Part shown: piece by piece, positions 19,012-31,603 of the stretch
How positions within the stretch are numbered: the first letter of the stretch is position 1
Layout: the number at the start of each line of letters is the position of its first letter
From: Bathynomus jamesi
Taxonomy: Eukaryota; Arthropoda; Malacostraca; Isopoda; Cirolanidae
Direction of reading: 5' to 3'
DNA length: 64,000 nucleotides
Assembly: GCA_023014485.1 (NCBI GenBank)
Contig: JAJOZX010012277.1
Coordinates: forward strand, 46,568-110,567
Position numbers and translations under genes: made by a program
Notes under the pieces: generated by a model
The model's database searches: none
What the model saw: the letters and a program-made list of their open reading frames with translations, nothing else
What the model was told of the DNA's origin: nothing

Positions 19012-20995
19012 GTGACACAAGAATTGACTCTGACACCTTTTACTGCCTTAACATACCGAGATGTGATAATGATTTTAGAAATTTTGCACCTTGGCTGTAA
19101 TAATCCTTGCTCAAATGATTCTCACTGTAAACTCATAGATAGGTATTATAGTAAGATAATATCCCTGTTAAGAGAAGCAGGAAGCCCCTTCATTAAATCT
19201 TACAACTATCATACTAAGGTTATTCCTGGATGGAATGATTTTATTGCCCCCCTGAAGAGGGAATCGAAAGACGCCTACGATTTGTGGTGCTTTCATGGTA
19301 GACCCAGATTAGGACCAGTATACCTAAATATGTGTAGAAGTCGGGGTCAGTATAAGGCGGCCATAAGGCGATGTAAACAGGAAGAAGAGTCTATTCGAGC
19401 ATCAAAAGCCTGTGAAGCTCGCATAAATAACGATAATAACAAATTTTGGAAATTTGTTAAGAATCAAACGGGTGACAAAAATGTCCTCCCTCCGACAATC
19501 GATGGGGTGTCGGGGGACGATGAAATTGCAAAGCTGTGGAAAAACCACTACTCTAACATTCTTAATAGTGTGAGTAGGGATAATCTTAAGATAGATTGCA
19601 GCGAAACGATTGTGGGAGGGACAAGGGAAAATATTTTGATATCATTTTCTGAAGTAAAGAGGTTAATTAAAGAGTTAAAGACTGGTTCTGCGTCAGGGGT
19701 AGATGACTTATCGAATGAGCACTTAAAATATGCAAATGACGTAGTATGTCTGCAGATATCATTGCTCCTATCAGCCATGCTTGCTCATAGCTATATCCCT
19801 GCAGAGTTCATGAGGGTATATATCTTGCCCCTGGTCAAAAATAAGTATGGAGACATTCTGTTCCAGCAATAATTACAGGCCTATTGCTGTCGCTTCCTGC
19901 TTCTCGAAACTATTAGAAAAACTCTTGTTACTCCGATTAAATGATTTCCTATGGACATCTCCTAATCAGTTTGGCTTTAAAAGGTCCCACTCAACTGACC
20001 TGTGTATCTATGTACTTAAAGAAACAATATCTAAATACATTGACAGTAATTCAACTATTTATAACTGTTTCCTAGATATAAGTAAGGCATATGATAGGGT
20101 GAACCACAATATTTTATTTGCAAAACTAGAAGACAAGAAGCTTCCCATGTACATATTATCTTTCACTGTTAGGTGGGGCAATGTACTATCCGAGTGTTTT
20201 GGCTCCTCTTGTGGGGTGAGACAAGGCTCCTTGCTCTCCCCTATGCTGTTTAATGTGTATATTGAAGGATTAATTGCTTCACTTAATGAGGCAACAGTAG
20301 GATGTTGTATAGATAACACAAGGATAAATAACTTAGTTTATGCCGATGATATGGTGTTAATAAGTCCCTCTGTTAAAGGTCTGGATCGGCTACTAAAAGT
20401 CTGCGAAGTGTATTCGCAGAAACATGATATTCTTTTTAATGTGACAAAAACTAAGGTTATGCAATTTCATCCTAAAAGCTGTAATCAGCCAGCTGATATA
20501 AGGTTTAAAATGAATGGTGAAGTAATTGAGGAAGTACAAGAGTTTAAGTATTTGGGTCAAACTATTACCAGCTCCTTGAGTGATGACTCGGATATAAGAA
20601 AACAATCTCGAAGCCTGTGTGCTAAAGCGAATATGACCATAAGGAACTTTCGTTTCTGTACAAGTGAAGCTAAAGACACACTCTTTCGTACTTTTTGCAG
20701 TAATATATACGGTCAGCAACTCTGGGTGAATTATAAAAAAGGTTCTGGCAGAACCCTAAATTTGCTGTACAACAGGTCGTTTAGACTCTTACATAAATTA
20801 CCCCCGAGATGCTCAGCTTCGCAAATGTTTGCAACCCGCAATGTTCCGAGCTTCCCGGAGGTAACAAGACGTGCTCAACACAGTCTAATGCAAAGAATTA
20901 AAAAATCAACCAACCCGATCATCCAAGCTATCCATGAGTCCTGCCATTTATCCTCTAAGCTATGGACTTTTTGGTACGAAAACGTCTGTCTGTAG
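19012..20995 (+). pseudogene. LINE-A reverse transcriptase, frameshifted
   Basis: The frame at 19012-19872 covers the region before the RT and its first motifs (ELKTGSASGVDDLSNEHLKY, PAEFMRVYILPLVKN). The frame at 19847-20995 covers NNYRPIAVASCFSKLLEKLL, CFLDISKAYDRVNHN (catalytic Asp), GVRQGSLLSPMLFNVYIEGL, LVYADDMVLISPS (catalytic DD), FNVTKTKVM and EFKYLGQTITSS, then a thumb-like C-terminus. Only one frameshift near 19850 separates the two. All RT catalytic aspartates are present. The clade was not determined. The element makes cDNA at target sites when intact; this copy is 5'-truncated. Confidence 0.88.
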
Positions 20996-21096
20996 CTCCA
21001 CTTAACTTCGACAGTGCAGTATTATTTCTAATCAATTGTATATATTTTTATCCTTAGTGTATGAACTGTCATTGTATTAATAATATTTGTCATATG
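19012..21096 (+). mobile_element. LINE-A, best copy in the window
   Basis: This non-LTR retrotransposon starts directly after a (TA)n tract and the SINE palindrome. It ends with a 3'UTR near tcattgtattaataatatttg. Endonuclease sequence is not visible, so it is 5'-truncated. Fragments of the same family occur at 966-1850, 13620-14515, 54975-55390 and 59096-60060. Confidence 0.88.
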
Positions 21097-22360
21097 GTAA
21101 GAGTATTCAATTCTGAGTATATTACTCAACAAACATTGTTATTCGGTGGTAATATAACGGCTTATTTGTCCCTTCAGTAAATTTAAAAAACATTAAAGCT
21201 ATAAATTAACAATATCAACTTCAAAATCCTCTCTCTATACACGAGTCATTCAGAACTCAAGTACTTTAATTAATATGATGATAACGCAAAAGAAAAATAT
21301 AATCATCTTGTTTCTTAACTGACCATAACCTCATATTATTCTTTATCAGTATGAAAAAATATCTAAAAAGCTCACAAATGGTTAAAATAGTTAGGAGGAA
21401 GACTAATTACATTGCGGAAAAAAATGTCACTTACTCTCTTCAAGGACGAACTCGTTTCGAACCGAACTGTTTGGAAGGCGAGAATCAACAACGAGGTCGA
21501 AATATTTACAATTCTACCTTAATTATCTTCGGGTATAAATGATTATGCGTCTTACGCGGTCCATTAAAAGACTTTCACGCGGGGTTGTGACTCGCAAATG
21601 AACTAAAAGACAAATCCATATCATTGACAATACAATTAGATATCACTCAAGAAGAAAGGAAAGGGAAAAAAAAACAAATGACAGTCACGTGAACGAGACA
21701 GCCAAACGAGCTTAGTTTCAATATCCTGTACAACCCAACCGGATTGGCAATAAAGAAACTCTGTGAAAAAACTAAAAAATTATTCATGAAATTACACGTA
21801 GGAAGAGAAAAATATATCTCCCTTGCTTATTCATGACATTCCTACCGTTGCTTTGTTCTTATGTGACAATTCCGTTTCAATGATGTAGTTCACTCTCGCA
21901 AGTTGTTTACCCATAATTAATCATGATTTACTCATAGCTTCACCCAAAAGTGCGCATCTATTGATAATGATACGTTTTTATTTATACATAATATCGATTA
22001 CAGTCCAGTAACTTTCTGCGCATCAAGAAACTCTAAAATAATAATATAAAAAGGCGTCTTTTTTTTTATCAAATGACCAAACACCGCCGCTGAGGTCACC
22101 TCGTCAGCTAACGTCTTTGAGAGGCCGCTAAGTGGTCTGTCATGGATATTTTTTGTTTCTTTGAAACGCTGAATCATTTTACTCACATTTGGACTTCTAC
22201 TGGGTGATTTTAATTAAACTCATCAACAACAGATCGATACGAACTGTGGTCTCGTATACGTGCCCAAACACCAACACCACCCTTTCAGCTTTTGTCACTA
22301 TTCCTGCCACCACTTACCTAGAACAAAAGAAAATCACAGTTACTGCACCGGCATAACTGT
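21097..22360. other. Gene-poor stretch, upstream of bestrophin
   Basis: No solid coding region. At 21998-22186 (minus) a 62-codon frame contains QRFKETKNIHDRPLSG, resembling the linker after the first helix-turn-helix of a Tc1/mariner transposase, so a small fragment of such an element may lie at about 22080-22200. The rest is AT-rich and unrecognised. Confidence 0.4.
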
Positions 22361-22400
22361 GCAATCACTATGGGCGCTGACTTTCAGACCCACAAAATAA

Positions 22401-22401
<1 letters not shown>

Positions 22402-22476
<75 letters not shown>
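22402..22476. repeat. (CT)n followed by (AT)n microsatellite
   Basis: About 21 CT units pass directly into about 16 AT units. A similar compound array in the other orientation, (TA)n then (GA)n, occurs at 53823-53901. Confidence 0.95.
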
Positions 22477-22478
<2 letters not shown>

Positions 22479-22718
22479 CATACGTAGTTACCTCATTTAA
22501 AGAAAACCACGCGACTGAACCAAAGATAACGACAGCAATGACCGACCAGTGATAACAGCATAATCACATTTAACTTTACTTTTCAGTAATTCACGAATAT
22601 ATATTTCACAGAAAAAGTCTGTCTTAATTGTTAATTTACCACTGTCATTTATAAGTGATTCACCTACTGAATTAAAACACTGTTTTTCGTCATACTCTTA
22701 CACGTTCTGGCCCTATAT

Positions 22719-22772
22719 ATAATAAATATATAATAAATAAATAATAAATAAATAATAAATAAATAATAAATA
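22719..22772. repeat. (TAAA)n-like microsatellite
   Basis: This is a run of taaataaataataaataaa units just upstream of the first bestrophin coding exon. No other signal was found in it. Confidence 0.8.
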
Positions 22773-23007
22773 AATGATGTTCTTTAATCTCCCTCGTAAC
22801 AACTGAGGTCACATAACAAAAAAAAAAAATGAACCAACTCTTTGCAGTGGACGTTTCTATATTCAAAAGTTGTCAAAAGATTTCAAAAACTTTACTCACG
22901 AAAGCGAAATAAAAAAAAGTGTTTCGAGAAAGAGAAATATAAAAATATCGAAGTTGGAAATAAAAAAAATAAAAAATTCTAAAGAATTCATATTTACAGG
23001 CGACAAA

Positions 23008-23078
23008 ATGACAGTCACTTATACGTCTGAAATAGCGAGTTGCAGAGGCTTCGGATGTTTCTGGAAGTTACTTTTCAG
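23008..23078 (+). CDS. Best: Bestrophin, first coding exon
   Basis: Bestrophins are calcium- and volume-regulated chloride channels that assemble as pentamers in the plasma membrane. The exon encodes MTVTYTSEIASCRGFGCF and the start of WKLLFR, the highly conserved N-terminal segment needed for channel activity, close to what I know of insect bestrophins. The ATG at 23008 is chosen because family proteins begin MTxxYTxxVA. Upstream, atatttacag/gcgac at 22999/23000 looks like a splice acceptor, so a non-coding 5' exon probably lies further upstream. The donor is CAG/gtaaga at 23079. The exon ends after two bases of the arginine codon. A (TA)n array begins 45 bp into the intron. Confidence 0.92.
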
Positions 23079-23119
23079 GTAAGATAAAACTTGAAATATT
23101 TCTTTGAAGATAATTTAAC

Positions 23120-23123
<4 letters not shown>

Positions 23124-23163
<40 letters not shown>
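23124..23163. repeat. (TA)n microsatellite in bestrophin intron 1
   Basis: About 20 TA units lie between the donor of exon 1 and the 3' end of the antisense LINE-B insertion, which appears to start at the edge of the array. Confidence 0.95.
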
Positions 23164-23164
<1 letters not shown>

Positions 23165-23165
<1 letters not shown>

Positions 23166-25160
23166 GCAGGAAAAAGATGCCAACGGAGAATGTCCACAAA
23201 AGCGCTCCTCCCCATAAAAGAAAAAGAGAGCCAAATTCAAGATCCAAAGTTTCCGAGATGCCTAGACACTCTGCGTTTAAAAGATTGAAGGCCGTACACA
23301 GGGGGGAAGATGGATTGAGGAAGGTTGTTCCAGAGATGACCGGTTGAACAAACGAAAGATTGAGAATACCGATTAACCCTTGCATAAGAGAATTGGATAG
23401 AAAAGGGATGAGAATGTATGGAAAGTCTGGTACTGCATCCTCTCCTTAAAGAAGGAGGCAAGCAGTTAGTGTTCAAAAAAGCAGTGTCCGTTATAATAGC
23501 GATAGTAAAGAGAGAGCGATGCAACACTGCGGTGAAAAGAGAAGGATTGAAAACAGTCAGTAAGAGGCGAGAAATTGATGAGACGAAAAGCCTTTGATTC
23601 CACCAGGTCAGTCAAGTAGAGTTGTGTGGGTTGAGCCACCCCATACATGAGAAACGTACTCCACACAGGGGCAGACAAGACCCCTGTAAAGAGAGAGCAA
23701 CTGAGTGGGATGAAGAAACTGCGCAGCCGGTACAACACATCTAACGTCTTACACGCTGTTTTAGAAAGAGAGTATGTGTGATCTTTCCAGGAAGGATCAC
23801 AAGAAAAGGAAACACCAAGAATGTTAAGAGAAGAGGAAGGACTGAGTTGTATTTTGTTGGAAATAAGGAGATAGTAGTGTGGAACACTGTGACAAATAAA
23901 CAGATGAAAAAGTTGAATTTTTCAGGCATTGAAAGCTACAAGGGTTTCTCTGTTCCAATCAGAGATAGTAGAAACGTCACAGGTCAGGTGCACCATAGCC
24001 GTTTCACGCAAAGCATGGAGTGACTGTTAAGAGGGACGCTTTGTGAAGCAGGTGGGGAAGTGAAGTGTAGAATCATCAGTGTGGGAGTGGATAGGATAGG
24101 AAGTGCAATTTAAGGTCATTGATAAATATAAGGAAGAGAGTGGGTGACAGGCTAAACCCCTGAGGAACACCACTATTAATAGCTTTAGAAGAAAGACAGT
24201 GGGCATGTACAACCGAGTTAAAGAGCGGCCTGAACTGAAATTAGAGATGATGGCACAGATAGAAGGATAGAAACCGTAGGAGGGCAGATGGAAATTAAGG
24301 ATTTGTGCCAGACTATCAAAAGTTTTTGGTATGTCTGGCAAAATAACAAAAGTTTCATCGAAATCTCCAAAGGATGACCAAGAGTCAGAGAGATATGTGA
24401 AAAGATCGCCAGTAGAGCGTCCCTTACAAACTCCATACTGAGGATCTGAAAGAAGACCGTGAGAAGAGAGGTGTTTAAGAATCTTCCTATTAAGGATAGA
24501 TTCAAAAACTTAAGAAGGCAAGAAATCAAAGCAACTGGAAGATAGTTGGAGAGTTAGAACAGTCACCCTTCTTGGGACAGGATGAATGAAAGCGAACTTC
24601 CAACAGGAAGGAAAAGTACCAGATGAAAGACAAAGACGAAACAGTTTGCCTAAGCAGGGTGTCAGCACAGCAGCACAGTTTTTGAGAATAACAGGAAGAA
24701 CACCATCAGGGCCATATGCCTTCCTAGAGTTCAGCCCAGGGGGGGCAGAAAAAACATCTTTGGAAGAGATTCTAATTTAAAGTATAATTAAGTCAGAGGG
24801 GAAGGAGTTAGAGGAACAACACCGGAATTGTCCATGGTTGAGTTGGTGGTGAAAGTTTGATCGACAAGTTCAATTTTATCAGGAGAAGAGATTACAGCTG
24901 AGCCGTCAGAATTGAAAAGATGAGGAAAAGAAGTAAAGTTGTTGAGGAGGTTTAGGATAGGTGCCAGAAAGAGCGAGAAGAATTAGAATCAGATTTTTGT
25001 CTGGTAAAGGAATTTTTGGCGAGTCGAAGAACAGATTTTGCATGATTGCAGGGTCAAAAATGTAAGCTGAGTGGGAGTCAAGAGTTGGATGGCAATGGTA
25101 CCTTCTGAAAGCCTCCGCTTTGTTGCGAACAGCATTAGAACAAGCAAAGTTAAACCAATG
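23165..25160 (-). mobile_element. LINE-B, antisense copy in bestrophin intron 1
   Basis: Minus-strand reading gives broken frames matching the + strand copy at 43056-47880. They include CSLFTGVLSAPVWSTFLMYG, LYLTDLVESKAFRLINFSPL, then SYARVNRYSQSF and a C-terminal FKRRVSRHLGNFGS. The RT and linker regions continue to about 25160, heavily frameshifted and stop-ridden. Its 3' end faces exon 1. The sequence at 24530-25160 includes the region before the RT seen at about 44280-44600 in the sense copy. It is inactive. Confidence 0.8.
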
Positions 25161-25524
25161 TACAGAGAAATATTTCAGTTATGTTCATCCTTATCTTTTC
25201 TACCATGCATACGATTGGGATAATTATGAAAAGTTTACCGTTCGTTTGGAAAAACTTAGCAAGTAAAAAATTAGTTTAACTCCAACATATGATGTAAAAC
25301 ATCAAAGAATTTGAGGAAAATAAAAAAAAGTTAAAATGCAAAAATTTTCGTACATTTATTTACATTTTTTTAATACTTTGTCTACCTCAGGCTTGAAGAA
25401 TTTAAATTTTTTGTTAGTAGTTGGTTGTTTACTGATTAGACTGCTGACAATTCTGAATTCTAGAATTTTCCTTCGAATCTTCATAGAAGACGGATGACTG
25501 TACAAGCCATTAGTAAACAGTGGG

Positions 25525-26530
25525 TCGTCGTGGTAAAAAGCTATCTACAGATCTTAAGGTATCTATTATTGTTGCACACAAGTCTGGAAGGAGTTATAAG
25601 AAGATAGGAAAAGAACTTTGAGTTCCATTTATGACGGGTGCTGCAGTTATAAAGAAATAGAAAGGCTCTGGAACAATCAAAACCGAAACAAGGCGTAAAC
25701 GACCTTCCAAGATTTCAGAACGTAGAGCTAAACGGATTGAAAGAATGGCTGCTGCGAATCAACGAGTGACTGCAGGTGATATTTGCCAGGCATTAATACT
25801 GTCTAAGATCGCTGTCCATCATTCTACCATACGTTGTATATTGAGAAAGAATGGTCTGCATGGGAGAGTTGCGCGAAGAAAGCCTCTGCTACTAAAAGCG
25901 CACAAAGAAGCTCGTTCAAAGTATGCCAAGGTTCATAAAATTATTAAATTAATAATGGATTTGCATTCTAGAGTGAAGTTCTTTGGACAGACGAGACCAA
26001 AATTGAATTATTCAGGAACAACGAGCAACGGTATGTTTGGCGAAAATCAAATACTGCATTCGAGGAAAAAAACATCCTTCCTACAGTTAAACATGGTGGC
26101 GGTAGTTTGCTTCTTTGGAGATGCTTTAGTGCTTCTGATCCAGGAAAGTTTGTTGTCATCAATGGAATCTTGAATTCGAAATAATGTCAGGAAATTTTAG
26201 AACAAAATTTATTGCCTTCAGTTCGAGAGTTACGTACGAGTCGCAAATGGGTACTACAAAAAGATAATGATCCAAACCAAAAAAAGTAAGAGCACCATGA
26301 AATGGCTTCAACAAAAGAATTTCACTCTTTTCGAGTGGCCCAGTCAAAGCCCAGATCTCAATTTAATCGAAAATTTATGGTATGATTTGAAAGAAAGGTG
26401 TCCATAAGAGAATCTGAAGGAATTGTAACAATTTTCTTTAGGAAAATGGGCTGAAATTTCTACTGAGATGTCGAAACTTTGTAGAAAAATTCCTAAAACG
26501 AATCATAATTTTATAAGTAAATGTTGGAAA
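25525..26530 (+). pseudogene. Tc1 transposase, degenerate
   Basis: The N-terminal reading GRRGKKLSTDLKVSIIVAHK (about 25530-25590) and the frame at 25745-26173 (MAAANQRVTAGDICQALILS, then the second helix-turn-helix with RCILRKNGLHGRVARRKPLL) give the DNA-binding half. The catalytic half is spread over frames, with RVKFFGQTRPKLNYSG (first Asp block degraded) and, near 26330-26390, a [13 protein letters not shown] block. Several frameshifts and stops make it inactive. It is related to the minus-strand frame at 54251-54568, which keeps [18 protein letters not shown] and [15 protein letters not shown]. Confidence 0.85.
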
Positions 26531-26689
26531 ACTCTTGCATTTGAACTTTTTTTTTAATTTTCCTCAAATTCTTTGATGTTTTACATTATATGTTGGAATT
26601 GAACTAATTTTTTTTGTAAAATCTTTCCAAACGAACGGTAAACTTTTCATGATTATCTTATGCATTGTACAAAAGATAAGGAAGAATAT

Positions 26690-29583
26690 GAGAATAAAAA
26701 CCCACTCTAATAGACAGAGTTTATTTCCACGACAGTTTCGACGCCCACTGGCATCCTCCTCGGGTGGATACAGAAACACCAAATGAAACAAAACAAGAGG
26801 GAAAAACAGTTCAGGGATCGACCGTTAAGAAATTCGCACCTAGGTTGGATTCCATTCTCTCGAGACAGGAGGGGCATTTTCATTAAGTACATTCGCACAA
26901 ATTTTAAAACTATCTTCCTGTTCTAAACATACAGATTCTATTATTTTTACATAATTATTACATTTATAATTAAATTTATTACATTTAATATTGCATAATT
27001 ATTAATTACAGAAATTATAAATTTATTATTACATTGGTTATTACATTGTTGTTTATTATACAGAAATTATAAACCGAAAAACGAATGAAAAAAGGGCGAT
27101 TAGGAAATAATCCAGAGACCATTGAGAAATTCGCACCTAGGTTAGATATCGTTCTCCCGAAACCAGAAGGGCATTTTATTACAGGGTCAGCTTATAACTA
27201 CATTTCCACAAATTAAAAATATCTTCTTGTTCTATACATACAGATCCTAATGTTTGACATAATTACTGCATATATTTATTTCCACATTAATTACTTCCAT
27301 TATTACATTTACTAAAAGCGAGTAAGGAAACATTCCAATCCAGAGACATTTAACAAATTCACACTTAGGTTCGAACACGTTCCCACGACTCCGTAAGGGA
27401 TTTATTGACCAAGAATCTCATTAAAGGGTCTAACTTATAAGTACCTTCGCACAAATTAAAATTATCTACTTTTTCTATACACACAGATTCTATTATTTTT
27501 CTTTTGACATAATTATTACATTTATAAAGTACCTTACTTGATTCCCAATCTATAGCATGATTATTTTGGCTAGCGTGATAAAAAATGGCATTATTAGTAT
27601 TACAACTTCTGAAGGCATATTTGTGTTCTTTGATACGGGTTTCAATATTTCTTCCAGTTTCTCCCACGTATACTAAATCACAACTTTTACAGGGAATGCT
27701 GTAGACACAGGCTTGTTCCTCTTTTGCAACGTTATTCCTAACCAATTTACTTTTCATGGTAGACGAATATTTGAACGCCAAAGCAAACTTAAATTCTTTC
27801 GTCAACGGTTTTACTCTTTCTAAGCCGGCAATGTAAGGCAAACTCACATATTGTTTTTGGTTAACTGAAGGTTCCCGAGGGGCATAAAAAGATTTTCTGG
27901 CTTTAAAATACGCCTTTCTGATAAACCACTCAGGATATTTTAAATCCTTAAAATGTTCCAAATCTTTGAATTTTCCGGATCCAGCAAATGTGGGCTACAA
28001 ATCCTGAGTGCTCTTAGAAACATGGAAGAAATAATTGAGCTTTTAACCCCTTCATCATGATATGAAAAATAATGAATGTACGAATTACAATGAGTAGGTT
28101 TTTCTATAGACCGTGAAATTGGGCTTTCCGCTTTCGTTAATGACCAAAACATCTAGAAAAGGTAATTGTTTGTCGTTCTCCCATTCATATTTAAATTTAA
28201 TAGAGGGAACAAGATTATTTAATGACTGAAAGAAAGTGTCAAAGTTGTTCCAGTGGTCAGGCCAAAATGAGAAAATATCATCTACATAACGAAACCAAAT
28301 TAGATTCCTGGGACATATTGTTTGCAACAATTCCGACTCATAATACTCCATATATAATGTACTCAGTATTGGGGATAAAGGGACCCCATTCCCATACCAA
28401 AACGTTGCAAATAAAATTCTTCACCGAAGGAGAAGGCATTATTGGTGACACAGAGTTTTATCAGTTCTAAAAATACAGATGTGGGCATGCCTAGTTCTAC
28501 GTTACATGTTGGCAATTTTCTATCTAAAAAACTAAGTACATCATCAATGGGAACTTTCGTAAACAAGGACTCAACATCAAAACTTATCATTCTTCCCCGT
28601 TTTAAATCTAAGGACATAACTTTGTTAATAAAGTCACAGGAATTAGTGATGTGCGAGCCTGAAAATTTACCAACTAATGGGATAATTTATCTGCAAGAAA
28701 TTTAGATAACCTGTAACTAAAGGAACCCCTGTGTGAAATAATGGGACGGAGTGGTATATTAATCTTATGGGTTTTGGGTAGGCCGTAAATGTGGGGGAGT
28801 TTGGGGTTAATCTGTAGAAATCTTTTAGGATCAATCGCCGGGACATCTTTTAATAAGTTCCTGATGGTTTTGTTGAATTCGGCAGAAGACGCTTTAGGGG
28901 GGACGATCTCACTTTGGTGTAGGTGAATTCATCACTAAGTAACGCTTCCATTTTTTGTTTATAATCACACTTGTCCAAAATAACCACAGTGTTACTTTTG
29001 TCCGCTTTAGTGACAAATATTGCTTCATTCTTCCTGAGCTTGTCTAAAGCTAACCGAATCTTTTGGGAATAGAGTCCAATGAGTTGAAATGTTCCAGAAA
29101 CTTGCTCAGAATCAAACCATTTAAACACGGAATATCCACCCTGGAATTAACTACGGAAGACACAAAATCTAAAACAATGTTTTTATCGGGTTTAAGCGCA
29201 AACGACAGCCCTAAATTAAGAACTTCCTTTTCGGATTTGGACAAGACATATGTCGATAAATTTAAAACGGAACCTTCCACCGCACACTTTGACCAAGCAC
29301 TTTCATCACATAAATAGGATAGCTTTCTGTTAAGTCGTTGTTCAGTGCGTCTAGTCTCCACGTCGCATTTATAATCTGCAGTTTCAAACAGCGCCACAAG
29401 TAGTTCACACGACATGCGATTTAAGGACGCGTAGACAATTTCTTAGTTTGAAATACGTATGGTCAATTTCTCTTTTAACACATGGAATACGTTCCTTCAA
29501 AATTTCCCTGGCAAAATTCGGAAACGGTGTATGGTCCTTCCTGAAGGTAAACGGTATCAAGGACTTCGGGCACACTTGCTCCA
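26690..29583 (-). mobile_element. Penelope-like element PLE-B, minus-strand partner
   Basis: Reading the minus strand from about 29583 gives the N-terminal region (FARVKREI-like, YVLSKSEKEVLNLGLSFALK), then AIFVTKADKSNTVVILDKCD (28850-29128), SFDVESLFTKVPIDDVLSFL (28363-28617), LIWFRYVDDIFSFW with the catalytic YVDD (28085-28351), and a C-terminal GIY-YIG endonuclease VYSIPCKSCDLVYVGETGRN (27365-27961). It is broken by several frameshifts but contains more 5' sequence than its partner. Its 3' end (26697-26780) contains the hammerhead-like motif in reverse. Confidence 0.92.
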
Positions 29584-29990
29584 CTAAACACTCCGTCCCA
29601 TTATTTCACACAGGGGTTCCTTTAGTTACAGGTTATCTAAATTTCTTGCAGATAAATTATCCCCATTAGTTGGTAAATTTTCAGGCTCGCACATCACTAA
29701 TTCCTGTGACTTTATTAACAAAGTTATGTCCTTAGATTTAAAACGGGGAAGAATGATAAGTTTTGATGTTGAGTCCTTGTTTACGAAAGTTCCCATTGAT
29801 GATGTACTTAGTTTTTAGATAGAAAATTGCCAACATGTAACGTAGAACTAGGCATGCCCACATCTGTATTTTTAGAACTGATAAAACTCTGTGTCACCAA
29901 TAATGCCTTCTCCTTCGGTGAAGAATTTTATTTGCAACGTTTTGGTATGGGAATGGGGTCCCCTTTATCCCAATACTGAGTACATTATAT

Positions 29991-30977
29991 ATGGAGTATT
30001 ATGAGTCGGAATTGTTGCAAACAATATGTCCCAGGAATCTAATTTGGTTTCGTTATGTAGATGATATTTTCTCATTTTGGCCTGACCACTGGAACAACTT
30101 TGACACTTTCTTTCAGTCATTAAATAATCTTGTTCCCTCTATTAAATTTAAATATGAATGGGAGAACGACAAACAATTACCTTTTCTAGATGTTTTGGTC
30201 ATTAACGAAAGCGGAAAGCCCAATTTCACGGTCTATAGAAAACCTACTCATTGTAATTCGTACATTCATTATTTTTCATATCATGATGAAGGGGTTAAAA
30301 GCTCAATTATTTCTTCCATGTTTCTAAGAGCACTCAGGATTTGTAGCCCACATTTGCTGGATCCGGAAAATTCAAAGATTTGGAACATTTTTAAGGATTT
30401 AAAATATCCTGAGTGGTTTATCAGAAAGGCGTATTTTAAAGCCAGAAAATCTTTTTATGCCCCTCGGGAACCTTCAGTTAACCAAAAACAATATGTGAGT
30501 TTGCCTTACATTGCCGGCTTAGAAAGAGTAAAACCGTTGACGAAAGAATTTAAGTTTGCTTTGGCGTTCAAATATTCGTCTACCATGAAAAGTAAATTGG
30601 TTAGGAATAACGTTGCAAAAGAGGAACAAGCCTGTGTCTACAGCATTCCCTGTAAAAGTTGTGATTTAGTATACGTGGGAGAAACTGGAAGAAATATTGA
30701 AACCCGTATCAAAGAACACAAATATGCCTTCAGAAGTTGTAATACTAATAATGCCATTTTTTATCACGCTAGCCAAAATAATCATGCTATAGATTGGGAA
30801 TCAAGTAAGGTACTTTATAAATGTAATAATTATGTCAAAAGAAAAAATATAGAATCTGTGTGTATAGAAAAAGTAGATAATTTTAATTTGTGCGAAGGTA
30901 CTTATAAGTTAGACCCTTTAATGAGATTCTTGGTCAATAAATCCCTTACGGAGTCGTGGGAACGTGTTCGAACCTAA
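29991..30977 (+). pseudogene. PLE-B reverse transcriptase with GIY-YIG endonuclease, C-terminal two thirds
   Basis: The uninterrupted 328-residue frame starts just before LIWFRYVDDIFSFW (RT catalytic YVDD). It continues through QLPFLDVLVINESGKPNFTV and KPTHCNSYIHYFS, and ends with the GIY-YIG module: VYSIPCKSCDLVYVGETGRN, ETRIKEHK and the downstream conserved Cys/His/Asn residues. The upstream RT part (about 29650-29980) is present but frameshifted near 29815 and 29960. Penelope RT primes on DNA ends and the endonuclease nicks target DNA. This copy is 5'-truncated and probably inactive. Confidence 0.93.
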
Positions 30978-31574
30978 GTGTGAATTTGTTAAATGTCTCT
31001 GGATTGGAATGTTTCCTTACTCGCTTTTAGTAAATGTAATAATGGAAGTAATTAATGTGGAAATAAATATATGCAGTAATTATGTCAAACATTAGGATCT
31101 GTATGTATAGAACAAGAAGATATTTTTAATTTGTGGAAATGTAGTTATAAGCTGACCCTGTAATAAAATGCCCTTCTGGTTTCGGGAGAACGATATCTAA
31201 CCTAGGTGCGAATTTCTCAATGGTCTCTGGATTATTTCCTAATCGCCCTTTTTCATTCGTTTTTCGGTTTATAATTTCTGTATAATAAACAACAATGTAA
31301 TAACCAATGTAATAATAAATTTATAATTTCTGTAATTAATAATTATGCAATATTAAATGTAATAAATTTAATTATAAATGTAATAATTATGTAAAAATAA
31401 TAGAATCTGTATGTTTAGAACAGGAAGATAGTTTTAAAATTTGTGCGAATGTACTTAATGAAAATGCCCCTCCTGTCTCGAGAGAATGGAATCCAACCTA
31501 GGTGCGAATTTCTTAACGGTCGATCCCTGAACTGTTTTTCCCTCTTTTTGTTTCATTTGTGTTTCTGTATCCAC

Positions 31575-31603
31575 CCGAGGAGGATGCCAGTGGGCGTCGA
31601 AAC
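31575..31603 (+). ncRNA. Hammerhead-like motif at PLE-B 3' end
   Basis: CCGAGGA (31575-31581) is followed by one G, stem II GATGCC/GGCGTC (31583-31588, 31593-31598) with loop AGTG, then GAAAC (31599-31603). This matches CUGANGA - stem II - GAAA except for C in place of the U4 position, which would be expected to harm catalysis. The reverse copy lies in the minus partner near 26736-26764. Confidence 0.4.

Noticed and set aside
22405..22476. GAGA-type regulatory element upstream of bestrophin
   Set aside because: The (CT)n is a plain microsatellite also found at 53866 and 63443, and there is no promoter evidence near it.
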